A DNA stretch of 64,000 nt from assembly GCA_034440575.1 (NCBI GenBank), contig JAOTOL010001435.1, positions 582,001 to 646,000 on the forward strand. The letters are read 5' to 3'. The notes under the pieces are model-generated. The model had not been told where the DNA came from, searched no databases, and saw nothing but the letters and a program-made list of their open reading frames with translations. Shown in pieces: positions 50,801-55,099 of this stretch. A program made the position numbers and the translations under genes. Source of the stretch: Imbricaverruca yamaguchii (taxonomy: Eukaryota > Arthropoda > Thecostraca > Neoverrucidae). Each line of letters starts with the position of its first letter. The first letter of the stretch is position 1.

Positions 50801-53800
50801 TGTGCAAGCACAAGCCGAATATTCTCCGCTGCCGGCATTGTACAAACACACATCAGCATTCGTCAGGCGGCTCATTGCTGGTACGAGTGTCCACCACAGT
50901 GGCAAGGTCTCGAAGTTTGGAGGGAAGGGCATTTCGAAGTCAATTCTTTCCCTGCAACGTCCATACGAACAATTCTAAGCTTGTCCAAAGTTGGGGGGGG
51001 TTGCTACTTTCTGTCTACCCGCGCGCCTCCTGCACCCTTCAATTTCCCCAAGATTCCAGTTGGCTGCCGATAGATATTGGGCATTGTGACCTGGAATTGG
51101 TAGTAGTTTTTACTGCCATCACTGGCAGATCCAAAACGGGGTGAATCGAAGTTCTGTATGGAAACGTGGGCATGTGCTCTCCCAGGAAGGTGAGACATCC
51201 CTCCAGTATGCTGAAGTACACCTCTCCTATTTGAATTGTCAGCCAAAGACGCCCATCTAAGTAGAAAAGAACTATCTTCACGATGCTCGAGTGCAATCTC
51301 CTTATCCCCTAAATATTATCTGTGAAGCACCTCTCTGAGTAGAAAAGGCCCCAGACACCTGAGTGCACTTTCTTAACATTTTCCCAATCAATGTAACCCC
51401 TCCAGATGAATGCTCTCATGACAAGTCCTGAATCCACCCCAGAACCCAGACAGGCATGAGGCAGGCAGACACAAGCAGACCCTTTGCACACTTCTCGTGA
51501 TTCGAAGATGCAACAATCTACTGCACCAACGCTGTCAAAGTTTGGTTGATTTCACCAGATGATCAGCACGTGATGACCGGGCAGTGCTCATCTATGGCCG
51601 AGTTCCAAACCAGCATGAGGCCTGCCAGCTTCCCATCAACCTCGTAGCCTCGTAGAGAGGTCCACAATCAGGGGTCAGTAGGCGACAGAGAGCGTTCCAG
51701 TCGACTCGCCACTACGGCCTAGTGGTGACGGAGGCGGGGCGCAGTGGTGCTGTCGGCGGATCTGGGCGTTGATGAAAATGGGCTGGTGGTCTGCTATTGG
51801 ATCCCGGAGTACCACGGCGGGTGTGGAGAGGTCTGTGATGTTCGATATGATGAGGCCCAGCAGCGTGGGTGTAGGGAGTAGGGGACGTGGGTGTAGGGAG
51901 TAGGGGACGTGGGTGTAGGGAGTATGCGGGTGGGTTGGCTGCATCACCAGCTGTTTCAGGCTCAGGTCGTTCATGTCGTTTTTCAAGCTTCGGGTGTCGG
52001 AATTATCCGTATCCATGTTGACATTTCGATCCTTAGAGCCACGGCTGGCTTGTTGATGGAGACTGCTGCCTGAAGCTGCTGCTCTATGAGCTCCAATCTC
52101 TGGTGACAAATGCGTTGGGCGGCCGGTGGATGGCACCGACGATCGCAGTTCGCCGACCGTCACCCGTCACTGAGAGCCGGAGCGACTCGACTGCAGAGTC
52201 GGCGCCGCAATGTCCAGTCTCGTGACTCAGAAGTGTTCGCGGGACAGTGTGGCGACTCATCCGCCTCACAGCGCAGTACGGGGTCCCGACAGCGCTGTGC
52301 CGTCACATCTGGTGATACGGTATCCAGGAAAAGGTCGGTGATCTCTGTCCGTAGCTAAGTATCAGAGACGCATAATATCTCGAATTGGTGCCTGTCCAAT
52401 AGCAGATTCACCTCCTCCAGTCTTGGTGCTAAGGACTTGGAGCTAAGGGAGAGGGAGAGGGGCTGAAGCTCGCTGCTTACAGCAGACTGAGCTTGAACGA
52501 AGACTGGCGACCAGCCGGTGACGCCGACACCACTAGCCACGAGACAGGCCACGGACATGCCATTCATCCGCTGTCATCAGCATCCTGCACGACTCGAACA
52601 GTGTGGGAAAATGTAGGAGGCCTTTACCTAACACTTGTCCATGCCAGCAAAGCAGTGTATGCCGAGTGGGAAAGAGCGAAAAGAACATATTCCAGCCTGC
52701 ATTTCGGCTCCCGTCTGGTGTAATGGTCATGAGCAGCGGGGGTTGGGAGCAGGGTGCACGCCAGCGGGTCGCGGCAACCAGCCATCCAGAAGGCGTAGTG
52801 GGGTTGCAGCGGTGCCCGCCGGCACAGTTGGCCGAGCGTCGGACGGCTGCTGAGTGCTAGTGCAGCACCGTTGCCTCCCACTTCCCGGCGCACATCAGCA
52901 CGCACAGCACCCAGGAAATATGTATATTGTATTTGCGTCATATGTTCAGCTAGCTGGCGCCAAGAACAGGACACCGAGGTGGACACCGACCAAACATGAA
53001 GATGTCGGCCTGCCGTCGGCATGTGTCGGGACGAGCTCGGCATCTCGTAAGCGGCATGTCGATGTCCATCTGCTCTTGGCCCGACATCAGCAGACTAACC
53101 TTGGATATGTCGGATTGAGTTCGGAAAATCAGTAGCGGTCAGCCGACGTCGGGCCGTTGTCAGACATTTCACTCCCAAACAGACAGCGAGCCGCTGCCGT
53201 CCCAACAGCAGCCAGACATCGGTGCCAAGTCATTTACACGTCAACTGGGCATCGGCTGCATCTCAGCGTGAGTGGACAATCCACCGTCCCCTCCAACTGA
53301 TAGCGAACTGCTATCGGCATATTCCCTGGGCAGAACTTTGGTTGAAAGTGACATGTATCCCACATATCTAGTGTTCATATCTGGTGCTTATTGCTGTATG
53401 TGGAGGATACTATGCCTACCTGCAGGATGACGATGGTGATGATGAAAAAGCCATCACAGACACAGTATGTGAGGCATGTGCCAGTGCTGTGCCTGCTTAG
53501 TGTTAGCTACTAGTTTGTGTTCCCTAGTGGTTGTGTTGGTGGAAGAAATGAGCAGCGATGTTGGAACGAAGTGCCCATAGTTTGCAGCATACTGTGCTGC
53601 CTTCGCCAATCATCGTCGTTGTGTTCTCATGTGGAGATGGCAGTTGAAACCTTCTAGTGTGCCAGAGGCTTTGTGGGATGTTGCTCACAAATATACCAAT
53701 TGGAGATACAGAGAAGGGGGCACTGGAGGCATGCACCCCTCTCATGGAAAGGTGGCACCCATCTGGCAGGGATAGGCACTTCCTTGAATGATCAGGAACA

Positions 53801-55097
53801 TGCCACCTCCCCTCCCTACTAAGTGGATTTTTCAGCAAAAATCGCCCATGAGAGAAAACGAGTTAGAGAAAGTGCTCTTTTGAGACAAAAAGACATGAGG
53901 ATACACTCAATGAATTTTTTATCCAAAGGCACTCCTCCAGGGAAATGTGCCCCCACATGATGAATCCTCAATCACAACCAGAAATATGTTTGCTTGACTT
54001 GGTTCTTTGGTTCAATGGCAAGCATTTAAGATACTTGCTCATGCCAAGTCTCTGTTGGTAAGCTATGACCAGACCCCTAGGTCCATTGGCGATGCAGTCC
54101 CAACAGGGTAGGCATAGGGTCAACCAAAACTCCCACTCTGGCAATATGGTGGTAACACATAATGACCAATGCCAAGGGCTGTCCCCTCCCCCAAACAGGG
54201 ATGGATACACAACTTTTCACCAAAGTTGCCTCCTCAGGGGAATTTGTAGTGGCACTTCACAGATAAAACAGTGCCCCTCCAGACAAATACCCTTATTACA
54301 TTACCAGATCTGCCCATGCCACAGCTAGGGAAATTCCACTGGGGAGCATCTTCCACACATTGCCCGAGTGGCAAGTACCTTTCTAGTGGCATGTGACCTT
54401 CAATAAAAAGCTAAATAAAATAAATGCTATAATTTGTCTAATTCACACTCTATATCTACTGCTACCCAGCCCATATAGAACTATTCATTGATAAATATGT
54501 GGATTATGACGAGAAACATCTCCAGAAACATTTCTGGAGGTGTTTGACAGGAACCAAAACTTTTGACAGGAACCAAAACATTTCTGCAGGATATCTATTT
54601 GATTCATGGTAGTGCTCAGGAACCTAGACAACTAGTGTTTGTAATTCTGCACAACCACATTTTCATGCTTGGAATACAGCACACCAATATGAAATAATTT
54701 TGTTTTAAAGTTGTTCCTTGCAAGTGGTTAGAAAATTTGCATTGCAAGGAGCTGTTTGAATATGGATGGGTTTCTTATTGTATTCAGTAAACACTGTACA
54801 ATTACTGGTTTGGCCATACAGAAGAAGCAGTAGTTATTGTTGCATTATGTCTTAAGAATTCAGAATCCAGCTCTTCAATTAGTCAGGTAGTTGCACTGAC
54901 TTTCAGCACCTGCCTACCAAATAGGTATCAAATGAGTAAAGCTCATTATAATTAGAAGTCGCAAACTTACCAAGAAGGGCCACAGCCTGAGACTCAAATA
55001 ATATTGCTTCGGGTTTATTCTTCTGTTCCATCAGAACACTATATGGATTTGGTGGATTGATCTTGTGGAAAATTTTGAAACCTTTTCCCATCACCAT
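21064..55097 (-). CDS. SYNJ1: synaptojanin, 22 coding exons, apparently complete
   Basis: Synaptojanin is a presynaptic phosphoinositide phosphatase that strips PI(4,5)P2 from endocytic vesicles so that clathrin coats come off. Coding exons read on the minus strand from 55,097 down to a TAA at 21,064-21,066. All 21 splice junctions agree in phase and the sum is 3,807 nt (1,268 residues plus stop), close to invertebrate synaptojanins. Domain order: Sac phosphatase about 1-510 with an intact CX5R(T) at residues 390-397 (CLDCLDRT); inositol 5-phosphatase about 525-870 with WCGDFNYRI (727-735), PAWTDRVL (802-809) and SDHRPV (840-845); RRM-like/DUF1866 about 880-960; proline-rich tail 1,010-1,268 with about eleven PxxPxR-like motifs for SH3 partners such as endophilin or amphiphysin. 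Introns contain LINEs, SINEs and many junction-copying minisatellites. The start Met is the first of two close Met codons. Confidence 0.97.
21800..22055. repeat. 39-bp minisatellite upstream of exon 22
   Basis: About six copies of a unit combining acgagccggtcacaaacaca, tacaggctacatgcaacgg. It lies in intron 21, 55 bp from the exon 22 acceptor. Unlike other arrays here it does not obviously copy the splice site. Because 39 is a multiple of 3, frames stay open. Confidence 0.93.
22081..22576 (-). repeat. intron 21 sequence with degenerate copies of the exon 21 donor
   Basis: The real junction on the + strand reads gatcaggactgacctggtct. Related phrases recur at 22,325-22,340 (taggactgacatg) and 22,498-22,515 (accaagactgacctggcc), with weaker ones between. 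The array is poorly preserved, so the assignment is tentative. Confidence 0.45.
22577..22677 (-). CDS. SYNJ1: synaptojanin exon 21
   Basis: Encodes [20 protein letters not shown], then [14 protein letters not shown]. There is no family match beyond being proline-rich, but the acceptor (tgtgtctgtgtcttcag), donor (gtcagt) and phases fit exons 20 and 22 exactly. Confidence 0.75.
23170..23668 (-). repeat. minisatellite copying the exon 20 donor region
   Basis: On the minus strand, exon 20 ends in gctaccaatgcag|gtactgtgcagac. The array that follows repeats ctaccaacgcag|gtac and tctgcagacgcag|gtgcagc many times with units of about 36-60 bp, then grades into an 18-21 bp unit (+ strand gtagccgtacctgtggtg) at 23,170-23,310. 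At least eight copies keep CAG|GTAC or CAG|GTGC. Confidence 0.85.
23656..23857 (-). CDS. SYNJ1: synaptojanin exon 20: end of RRM and acidic linker
   Basis: Encodes [20 protein letters not shown], where LKSPDW is the family motif, then an acidic Ser-rich linker. Minisatellites copying the junction sit on both sides. Two donors in the same phase are possible: gtactg (end 23,656) or gtgcag (end 23,674). Confidence 0.88.
23858..24395 (-). repeat. 60-bp minisatellite copying the exon 20 acceptor
   Basis: Nine copies of a 60-bp unit (+ strand cacctggccaccacagccgg, cgacagagcggtcagactgg, cggtaggtctggcacccctg; two copies are 63-64 bp). On the minus strand each reads ...ggccaggtgcag|gggtgcc, and the real exon 20 acceptor is ggccaggtgcag|ggacacc. 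Every unit therefore presents an acceptor-like CAG in near-identical context. The length keeps frames open on both strands. Confidence 0.92.
24917..25093 (-). CDS. SYNJ1: synaptojanin exon 19: RRM-like (DUF1866) domain
   Basis: Encodes [20 protein letters not shown], then [20 protein letters not shown]. The FGEVILIRFVED.MWVTF pattern marks the RRM-like domain unique to synaptojanins. The acceptor is tttctcgtccacag and the donor gtacgt. Confidence 0.96.
25300..25375. repeat. (CA)n/(TA)n microsatellite
   Basis: acacacacacacac followed by about 45 bp of TA repeats, within synaptojanin intron 18. Confidence 0.95.
25945..26020 (-). mobile_element. tRNA-like fragment after exon 18
   Basis: On the minus strand 'gagggttcgatcccagcatcgg' contains a good tRNA B box (ggttcgatccc) just downstream of the exon 18 donor. 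The A-box half is not convincing. Probably a truncated SINE. Confidence 0.4.
26028..26215 (-). CDS. SYNJ1: synaptojanin exon 18
   Basis: Encodes [20 protein letters not shown], then [17 protein letters not shown] and [10 protein letters not shown]. LKxSDHRPV is the last 5-phosphatase motif. The acceptor is ctatccgcag, with a weak pyrimidine tract, and the donor gtatgt. Confidence 0.96.
26216..26500 (-). repeat. minisatellite copying the exon 18 acceptor
   Basis: The exon 18 acceptor on the + strand is ggtcatctgcggataggtca. Copies such as tcctggtcatctgcggtcag, tccgggtcgtctgcggccag and cccaggtcgtctggggccgg follow at about 60-70 bp spacing, so the minus strand repeatedly offers (c)cgcag|a(t/c)gacc. 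A LINE 3' tail fragment (26,255-26,310) is embedded. Confidence 0.82.
26255..26310 (-). mobile_element. solitary LINE 3' tail
   Basis: The minus strand reads ...tgggcgctgtatgaccgaag, cagtcgatacgcccttaagc, ccaaataaccaacc, matching the 3' end of the LINE copy at 60.2 kb. It is a heavily 5'-truncated insertion. Confidence 0.7.
26839..27013 (-). CDS. SYNJ1: synaptojanin exon 17: 5-phosphatase motif 2
   Basis: Encodes [20 protein letters not shown], then [16 protein letters not shown](A)WTDR(V/I)L is the second catalytic motif. The acceptor is catgctgatgtgcag and the donor gtcagt. Confidence 0.98.
27185..27440. repeat. ~30-bp minisatellite (ACACACACGGACGTCAGGTGCCAACG)
   Basis: Nine copies of a 28-32 bp unit in intron 16, with ACAC runs of varying length. 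It does not copy a splice site. Confidence 0.93.
27570..27828 (-). repeat. exon 16 3' end and donor tandemly duplicated
   Basis: Downstream of exon 16 there are two further copies of the exon end plus donor, at about 27,631-27,680 and 27,725-27,776, plus a partial one at 27,570-27,600. Copies contain the coding text for QDWATL(M/L)EVDQLK and donor gtcggt (first) or gtcgtt (second). The unit is about 95 bp and not a multiple of 3, so frame shifts between copies. The copies lack an acceptor and should be intronic. Confidence 0.92.
27829..27966 (-). CDS. SYNJ1: synaptojanin exon 16: 5-phosphatase motif 1
   Basis: Encodes [20 protein letters not shown], then [27 protein letters not shown] is the catalytic motif. 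The acceptor is cctgccgtcag and the donor gtcggt. The last ~45 bases and the donor are duplicated twice more downstream. Confidence 0.98.
28530..29330. repeat. diverged tandem duplication of ~310 bp
   Basis: 28,540-28,850 and 29,020-29,310 match over their length: 'acatgaaggttgcgaaaatg' vs 'acatgaagcttatgaaaatg', 'gttcgactgtacgtccatgt' vs 'attcgaccgtacgtgcatgt', 'aaatgatgctctacaggtgg' vs 'aaatgatacctacaggtgg', and 'ccaccagatg' vs 'ccaccagatg'. It lies in intron 15 and is probably an old repeat element. Confidence 0.8.
29605..29665 (+). mobile_element. solitary LINE 3' tail
   Basis: atgggcgctgcatgaccggc, gcaggcgatgcgcccataaa matches the LINE tail at 60.2 kb. It is the only such tail inside synaptojanin that opposes the gene's orientation. 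Confidence 0.65.
30336..30481 (-). CDS. SYNJ1: synaptojanin exon 15
   Basis: Encodes [20 protein letters not shown], then [20 protein letters not shown] and CFPM. GNKG...R and CSHFAAGQ..V..RN are 5-phosphatase signatures. The acceptor is gtcggttgcag and the donor gtaagg. Confidence 0.98.
30780..30932 (-). repeat. 20-bp repeat copying the exon 14 donor
   Basis: Real junction on the + strand: ctactgacccgtggcg. Units gtctactgacccgtgacctg, ctcgactagcccgtgacctg and ctcaactgtccgtgactt follow. One copy (30,825-30,830) keeps an intact minus-strand GTCAGT; the others are mutated. Confidence 0.7.
30933..31120 (-). CDS. SYNJ1: synaptojanin exon 14
   Basis: Encodes [20 protein letters not shown], then [20 protein letters not shown] and [18 protein letters not shown]. 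The acceptor is ttgccgacag; the donor gtcagt occupies 30,927-30,932. Confidence 0.97.
31720..34150 (-). pseudogene. Jockey-superfamily LINE, ORF2 remnant and 3' tail
   Basis: Minus-strand frames give successive pieces of a non-LTR reverse transcriptase: [10 protein letters not shown]...[15 protein letters not shown] near 34,100-33,955, [20 protein letters not shown] at 33,425-33,530, [18 protein letters not shown] near 33,190-33,280, and a C-terminal [20 protein letters not shown] zinc-knuckle-like region at 32,003-32,425. The LINE 3' tail appears at about 31,725-31,775. Frames are broken by stops and frameshifts. A tRNA-headed SINE separates the ORF2 end from the tail. It lies in synaptojanin intron 13, sense to the gene. 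Confidence 0.85.
31850..32012 (-). mobile_element. tRNA-derived SINE
   Basis: Minus strand: ggggatgagtagcttagggg, a variable loop, 'cacaatcgaaaggttgtgag' and B box gttcgagtctc, then core 'gcgaccaatcggcgtgagag', 'attggcaacgctacatgact' and tail 'gatgtgtcgtaaaaccaata'. Same family as the copies at 8.2 and 39.1 kb. Confidence 0.82.
35048..35150 (-). CDS. SYNJ1: synaptojanin exon 13
   Basis: Encodes [20 protein letters not shown] with IVAA following, the 5-phosphatase motif DIFAIGFEE(M/I)V(D/E)L. No ATG-initiated frame covers it well, but the split codons at both ends fit exons 12 and 14. The acceptor is gccgtctcgcag and the donor gtgggc. Confidence 0.95.
35151..35400 (-). repeat. minisatellite copying the exon 13 acceptor tract
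   Basis: The exon 13 acceptor on the minus strand is cactgactgtgctgccgtctcgcag. The intron repeats ctgactgtgccgccgtctgt followed by ggctgggaggtgtcccgctc and ctccaatacctgtacc-type sequence in units of about 100 and 60 bp, three copies. The branch/pyrimidine-like segment is copied but the final cgcag is not retained. Confidence 0.75.
35786..35946. repeat. (TG)n/(TGCG)n microsatellite
   Basis: Pure TG from 35,786 to about 35,840, then interspersed cgtgtgtgcgtg variants to 35,946. It lies in intron 12. Confidence 0.97.
36190..36366 (-). CDS. SYNJ1: synaptojanin exon 12: start of 5-phosphatase
   Basis: Encodes a linker, then [20 protein letters not shown] and [14 protein letters not shown], the GTWNVNGGK..RS.AFKN..L.DWLLDAP start of the catalytic domain. 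Two donors in the same phase are possible, gtcaag (exon end 36,190) or gtcagt (exon end 36,184). The acceptor is tgctttttgcag. Confidence 0.95.
36475..36540 (-). mobile_element. solitary LINE 3' tail
   Basis: The minus strand reads gatgggcgcaaatgatcagt, tctggtcgaggcgccctaaa, gcccaaataactaattg, the LINE 3' consensus with its GGGCGC/GCGCCC inverted pair. Confidence 0.75.
36972..37128 (-). CDS. SYNJ1: synaptojanin exon 11: end of Sac domain
   Basis: Encodes [20 protein letters not shown], then [20 protein letters not shown]. The [22 protein letters not shown] block is highly conserved. The acceptor is gatgcccctcag and the donor gtaggt. Confidence 0.97.
37965..38090 (-). repeat. weak repeat copying the exon 10 donor
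   Basis: The real junction (+) is cactgaccttggatccaccc. A related copy, tctggccttggacccaccat, lies at about 37,995-38,015, with further 'tactgacatcggacccaac' and 'tacccaccttgtcc' phrases. Degenerate, units of about 35 bp. Confidence 0.5.
38091..38243 (-). CDS. SYNJ1: synaptojanin exon 10
   Basis: Encodes [20 protein letters not shown], then [20 protein letters not shown] and [11 protein letters not shown]. The acceptor is ccaattggcacag and the donor gtcagt. The first bases of the exon (tgctgatggagcagct) are repeated in the upstream intronic minisatellite. Confidence 0.96.
38244..38600 (-). repeat. 35-bp minisatellite copying the exon 10 acceptor side
   Basis: Units (+): cagctgctccatcagcatgt, accatacagttggaa, six regular copies at 38,395-38,590, plus earlier degenerate ones with gtgccaattgggacag. 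Exon 10 begins (minus) ccaattggcacag|gtgctgatggagcagct; the units carry the exon-start text tgctgatggagcagctg. Most copies have replaced cacag|g with a gtaca(t) sequence, so the AG is lost. Confidence 0.85.
39005..39178 (-). mobile_element. tRNA-derived SINE
   Basis: The minus strand starts gcgcggcagctcggtcgtta, then 'ctcttgatcgcaagattgtg' and B box gggttcgaatctcgc, core 'cccgcgactaatcggcgtga' with 'aaggttagcgacgctatgtg', and tail 'caatgtgttgccaaagaacc'. Confidence 0.83.
39286..39470 (-). repeat. repeat copying the exon 9 donor
   Basis: Real (minus): ggcctcgag|gtaacaaccac. Copies: ggcctcgag|gcaacagccac at about 39,340-39,360 (GT changed to GC), gcatcaag|gtaacgactgc at about 39,290-39,305 and gtcgat|gtaacaactgc at about 39,402-39,420. 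'gaacaacgagg' also recurs. About three units of 60-110 bp. Confidence 0.75.
39471..39552 (-). CDS. SYNJ1: synaptojanin exon 9: Sac active site
   Basis: Encodes [20 protein letters not shown], then QTFIGLE. It contains the catalytic CX5R(T) loop with its nucleophilic Cys and Arg intact. The acceptor is tctgctgttgcag and the donor gtaaca; donor copies lie in the downstream array. Confidence 0.98.
40217..40386 (-). CDS. SYNJ1: synaptojanin exon 8
   Basis: Encodes [20 protein letters not shown], then [17 protein letters not shown], matching the F.YH..... .G....L.....Q....GFF segment before the Sac active site. The acceptor is ggactgttgcag and the donor gtaaga. Confidence 0.93.
40470..42370 (-). 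pseudogene. LINE ORF1 (zinc-knuckle) and 3' tail, internally deleted
   Basis: On the minus strand the frame starts near 42,369 ([20 protein letters not shown]), continues after a frameshift near 42,180, and shows [20 protein letters not shown] and a CCHC-type region, [16 protein letters not shown] then [16 protein letters not shown] second frameshift near 41,620 leads to [11 protein letters not shown]...CPNCIKER. This is a Jockey-type ORF1. ORF2 is absent: only about 600 bp separate ORF1 from a LINE 3' tail at 40,471-40,530. It lies in synaptojanin intron 7, sense to the gene. Confidence 0.82.
43685..43852 (-). mobile_element. tRNA-derived SINE
   Basis: Minus strand: cccggggcgtcggtagctca, gtggttaaactgagcgtctg, a B-box region less like the consensus, core 'ggtgagaggcaggcgacatt' and tail 'tatgacctcagcttctgagt-gcgtcgtaaagcaacaatc'. 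The tail is the clearest copy of the SINE end. It lies just inside intron 7 next to exon 7. Confidence 0.72.
43881..44054 (-). CDS. SYNJ1: synaptojanin exon 7
   Basis: Encodes [20 protein letters not shown], then [19 protein letters not shown] and EAMLSNLFQ. The acceptor is ccctgctgcag and the donor gtgcgc. Phase 0 at both ends. Confidence 0.94.
44085..44310. repeat. GTCAGGGGTCAGACATCA minisatellite (copy 1)
   Basis: Units of about 18 bp, caggggtcagacatcagt, about 12 copies with variants, 35 bp upstream of the exon 7 acceptor. They do not reproduce the acceptor. The same unit forms a second array 2 kb away in the same intron. Confidence 0.92.
44311..46262. other. intron 6 sequence, no gene recognised
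   Basis: AT-rich unique sequence. 46,100-46,260 has poly-T/poly-G runs and two copies of 'ttttattctccgactcca'. The frame at 45,864-46,238 (-) is not recognisable. Confidence 0.45.
46263..46490. repeat. GTCAGGGGTCAGGCACCA minisatellite (copy 2)
   Basis: About 12 copies of the same ~18-bp unit as at 44.1 kb (ggtcaggcaccagtcagg type), in synaptojanin intron 6. Confidence 0.9.
46755..46810 (-). repeat. second copy of exon 6 end and donor
   Basis: Minus strand: the real end gggaccaaccgggcgtgcag|gtaac is followed about 45 bp later by gggaccagcctggcgtctag|gtagctggg, with matching text either side. It is a simple two-copy duplication of the junction. Confidence 0.75.
46811..46955 (-). CDS. SYNJ1: synaptojanin exon 6
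   Basis: Encodes [20 protein letters not shown], then the '[15 protein letters not shown]' equivalent [17 protein letters not shown]. The acceptor is ggaatattgcag and the donor gtaacg. A diverged second copy of the exon end and donor lies about 50 bp into the intron. Confidence 0.97.
47213..47429 (-). repeat. 33-bp minisatellite copying the exon 5 donor
   Basis: Six copies (+ strand cagacccgtcaccactgatc, tggtaccggccta). Minus strand: ggtaccag|(a/g)tcagtggtgacgg, compared with the real ggcaccag|gtcagtggtgatgg. In four copies the donor GT has become AT; in two (about 47,295 and 47,393 on the + strand) it is intact. Confidence 0.93.
47430..47594 (-). CDS. SYNJ1: synaptojanin exon 5
   Basis: Encodes [20 protein letters not shown], then [12 protein letters not shown] and [13 protein letters not shown]. 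The acceptor is gtcgccggcag, and the donor gtcagt lies at 47,424-47,429. The donor is copied in the 33-bp minisatellite just downstream. Confidence 0.95.
47729..47770. repeat. perfect 19-bp inverted repeat with 4-nt loop
   Basis: taatatattgcatggaaac, loop catt, then gtttccatgcaatatatta. All 19 pairs match. It lies in synaptojanin intron 4, 135 bp upstream of exon 5. It may be a miniature foldback or an RNA hairpin. Confidence 0.95.
48150..48262 (-). mobile_element. tRNA-derived SINE head
   Basis: Minus strand: ggagaacctggtcagctcaa, tggatagagctctggcctac, an arm-like stretch and B box gcgaatcgagtctc. At first sight the frame looks like an exon ([19 protein letters not shown]), but synaptojanin exons 4 and 5 join in phase without it and it has no counterpart in the family. 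Confidence 0.65.
48420..48744 (-). repeat. repeat copying the exon 4 donor
   Basis: Real (+): gatctctcaccagaag, i.e. minus cttctg|gtgagagatc. Copies: ttctctcaccagaaaag at 48,600, ttctctcaccataaaaag at 48,529, and related tatccttaccagcagaag at 48,647 and 48,701 (minus cttctgctg|gtaaggata). Units are about 55-100 bp and share cccctgtc(c/t)gtatcc. Confidence 0.82.
48745..48869 (-). CDS. SYNJ1: synaptojanin exon 4
   Basis: Encodes [20 protein letters not shown], then DLTLCEQRR...TDNRFFW, the family's VRK.LNSG.FYF.W and TDNRFFWN block. The acceptor is ggtaagcgcag and the donor gtgaga, whose sequence is repeated in the adjoining array. Confidence 0.94.
49093..49238 (-). CDS. SYNJ1: synaptojanin exon 3
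   Basis: Encodes [20 protein letters not shown], then [14 protein letters not shown] and DDDRVAE. LVxVTGC.S.GKI..SEVFRVT is a hallmark of synaptojanin Sac domains. The acceptor is gtgtgctacag and the donor gtcagt. Confidence 0.95.
49340..50470. other. synaptojanin intron 2, no gene recognised
   Basis: AT-rich. It contains an imperfect hairpin at about 50,072-50,128 (cacacaaagaacaatgagtc / gactcattgttgtgtg). Nothing else is identified. Confidence 0.5.
50502..50588 (-). CDS. SYNJ1: synaptojanin exon 2
   Basis: Encodes [20 protein letters not shown], then CLGVLQLCI, matching the Sac domain DAYGLLGVL. The acceptor is catgcattatttttcag and the donor gtatgt. The split codons at both ends join sensibly (gaa; aat). 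Confidence 0.9.
51675..52470 (-). pseudogene. LINE ORF2 endonuclease fragment
   Basis: The minus strand encodes [26 protein letters not shown] near 52,355-52,440, [20 protein letters not shown] near 52,100-52,170, then a [20 protein letters not shown] segment and [27 protein letters not shown] down to about 51,740. This is the AP-like endonuclease of a Jockey/R1-type LINE, with frameshifts. A 23-bp tandem triplication (gggtgtagggagtaggggac) at 51,868-51,930 interrupts it. It lies in synaptojanin intron 1, sense to the gene. Confidence 0.8.
52570..54900. other. synaptojanin intron 1, no gene recognised
   Basis: 52,570-53,330 is GC-moderate with frames on the minus strand that I do not recognise. 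53,500-54,400 has phrases such as 'gggggcactggaggcatgca' and repeated 'ggcac' text typical of decayed DNA elements, without clear ends. Confidence 0.4.
54971..55097 (-). CDS. SYNJ1: synaptojanin exon 1
   Basis: Starts [20 protein letters not shown] and ends at AVALLG, like the family's (M)..KGFRIYHK..PPP.S start. The donor gtaagt occupies 54,965-54,970. ATG at 55,095-55,097 is chosen by position; a second Met lies two codons on. An upstream 5' UTR exon is likely but not visible. It ends in phase 1. Confidence 0.88.
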
Positions 55098-55099
55098 CT

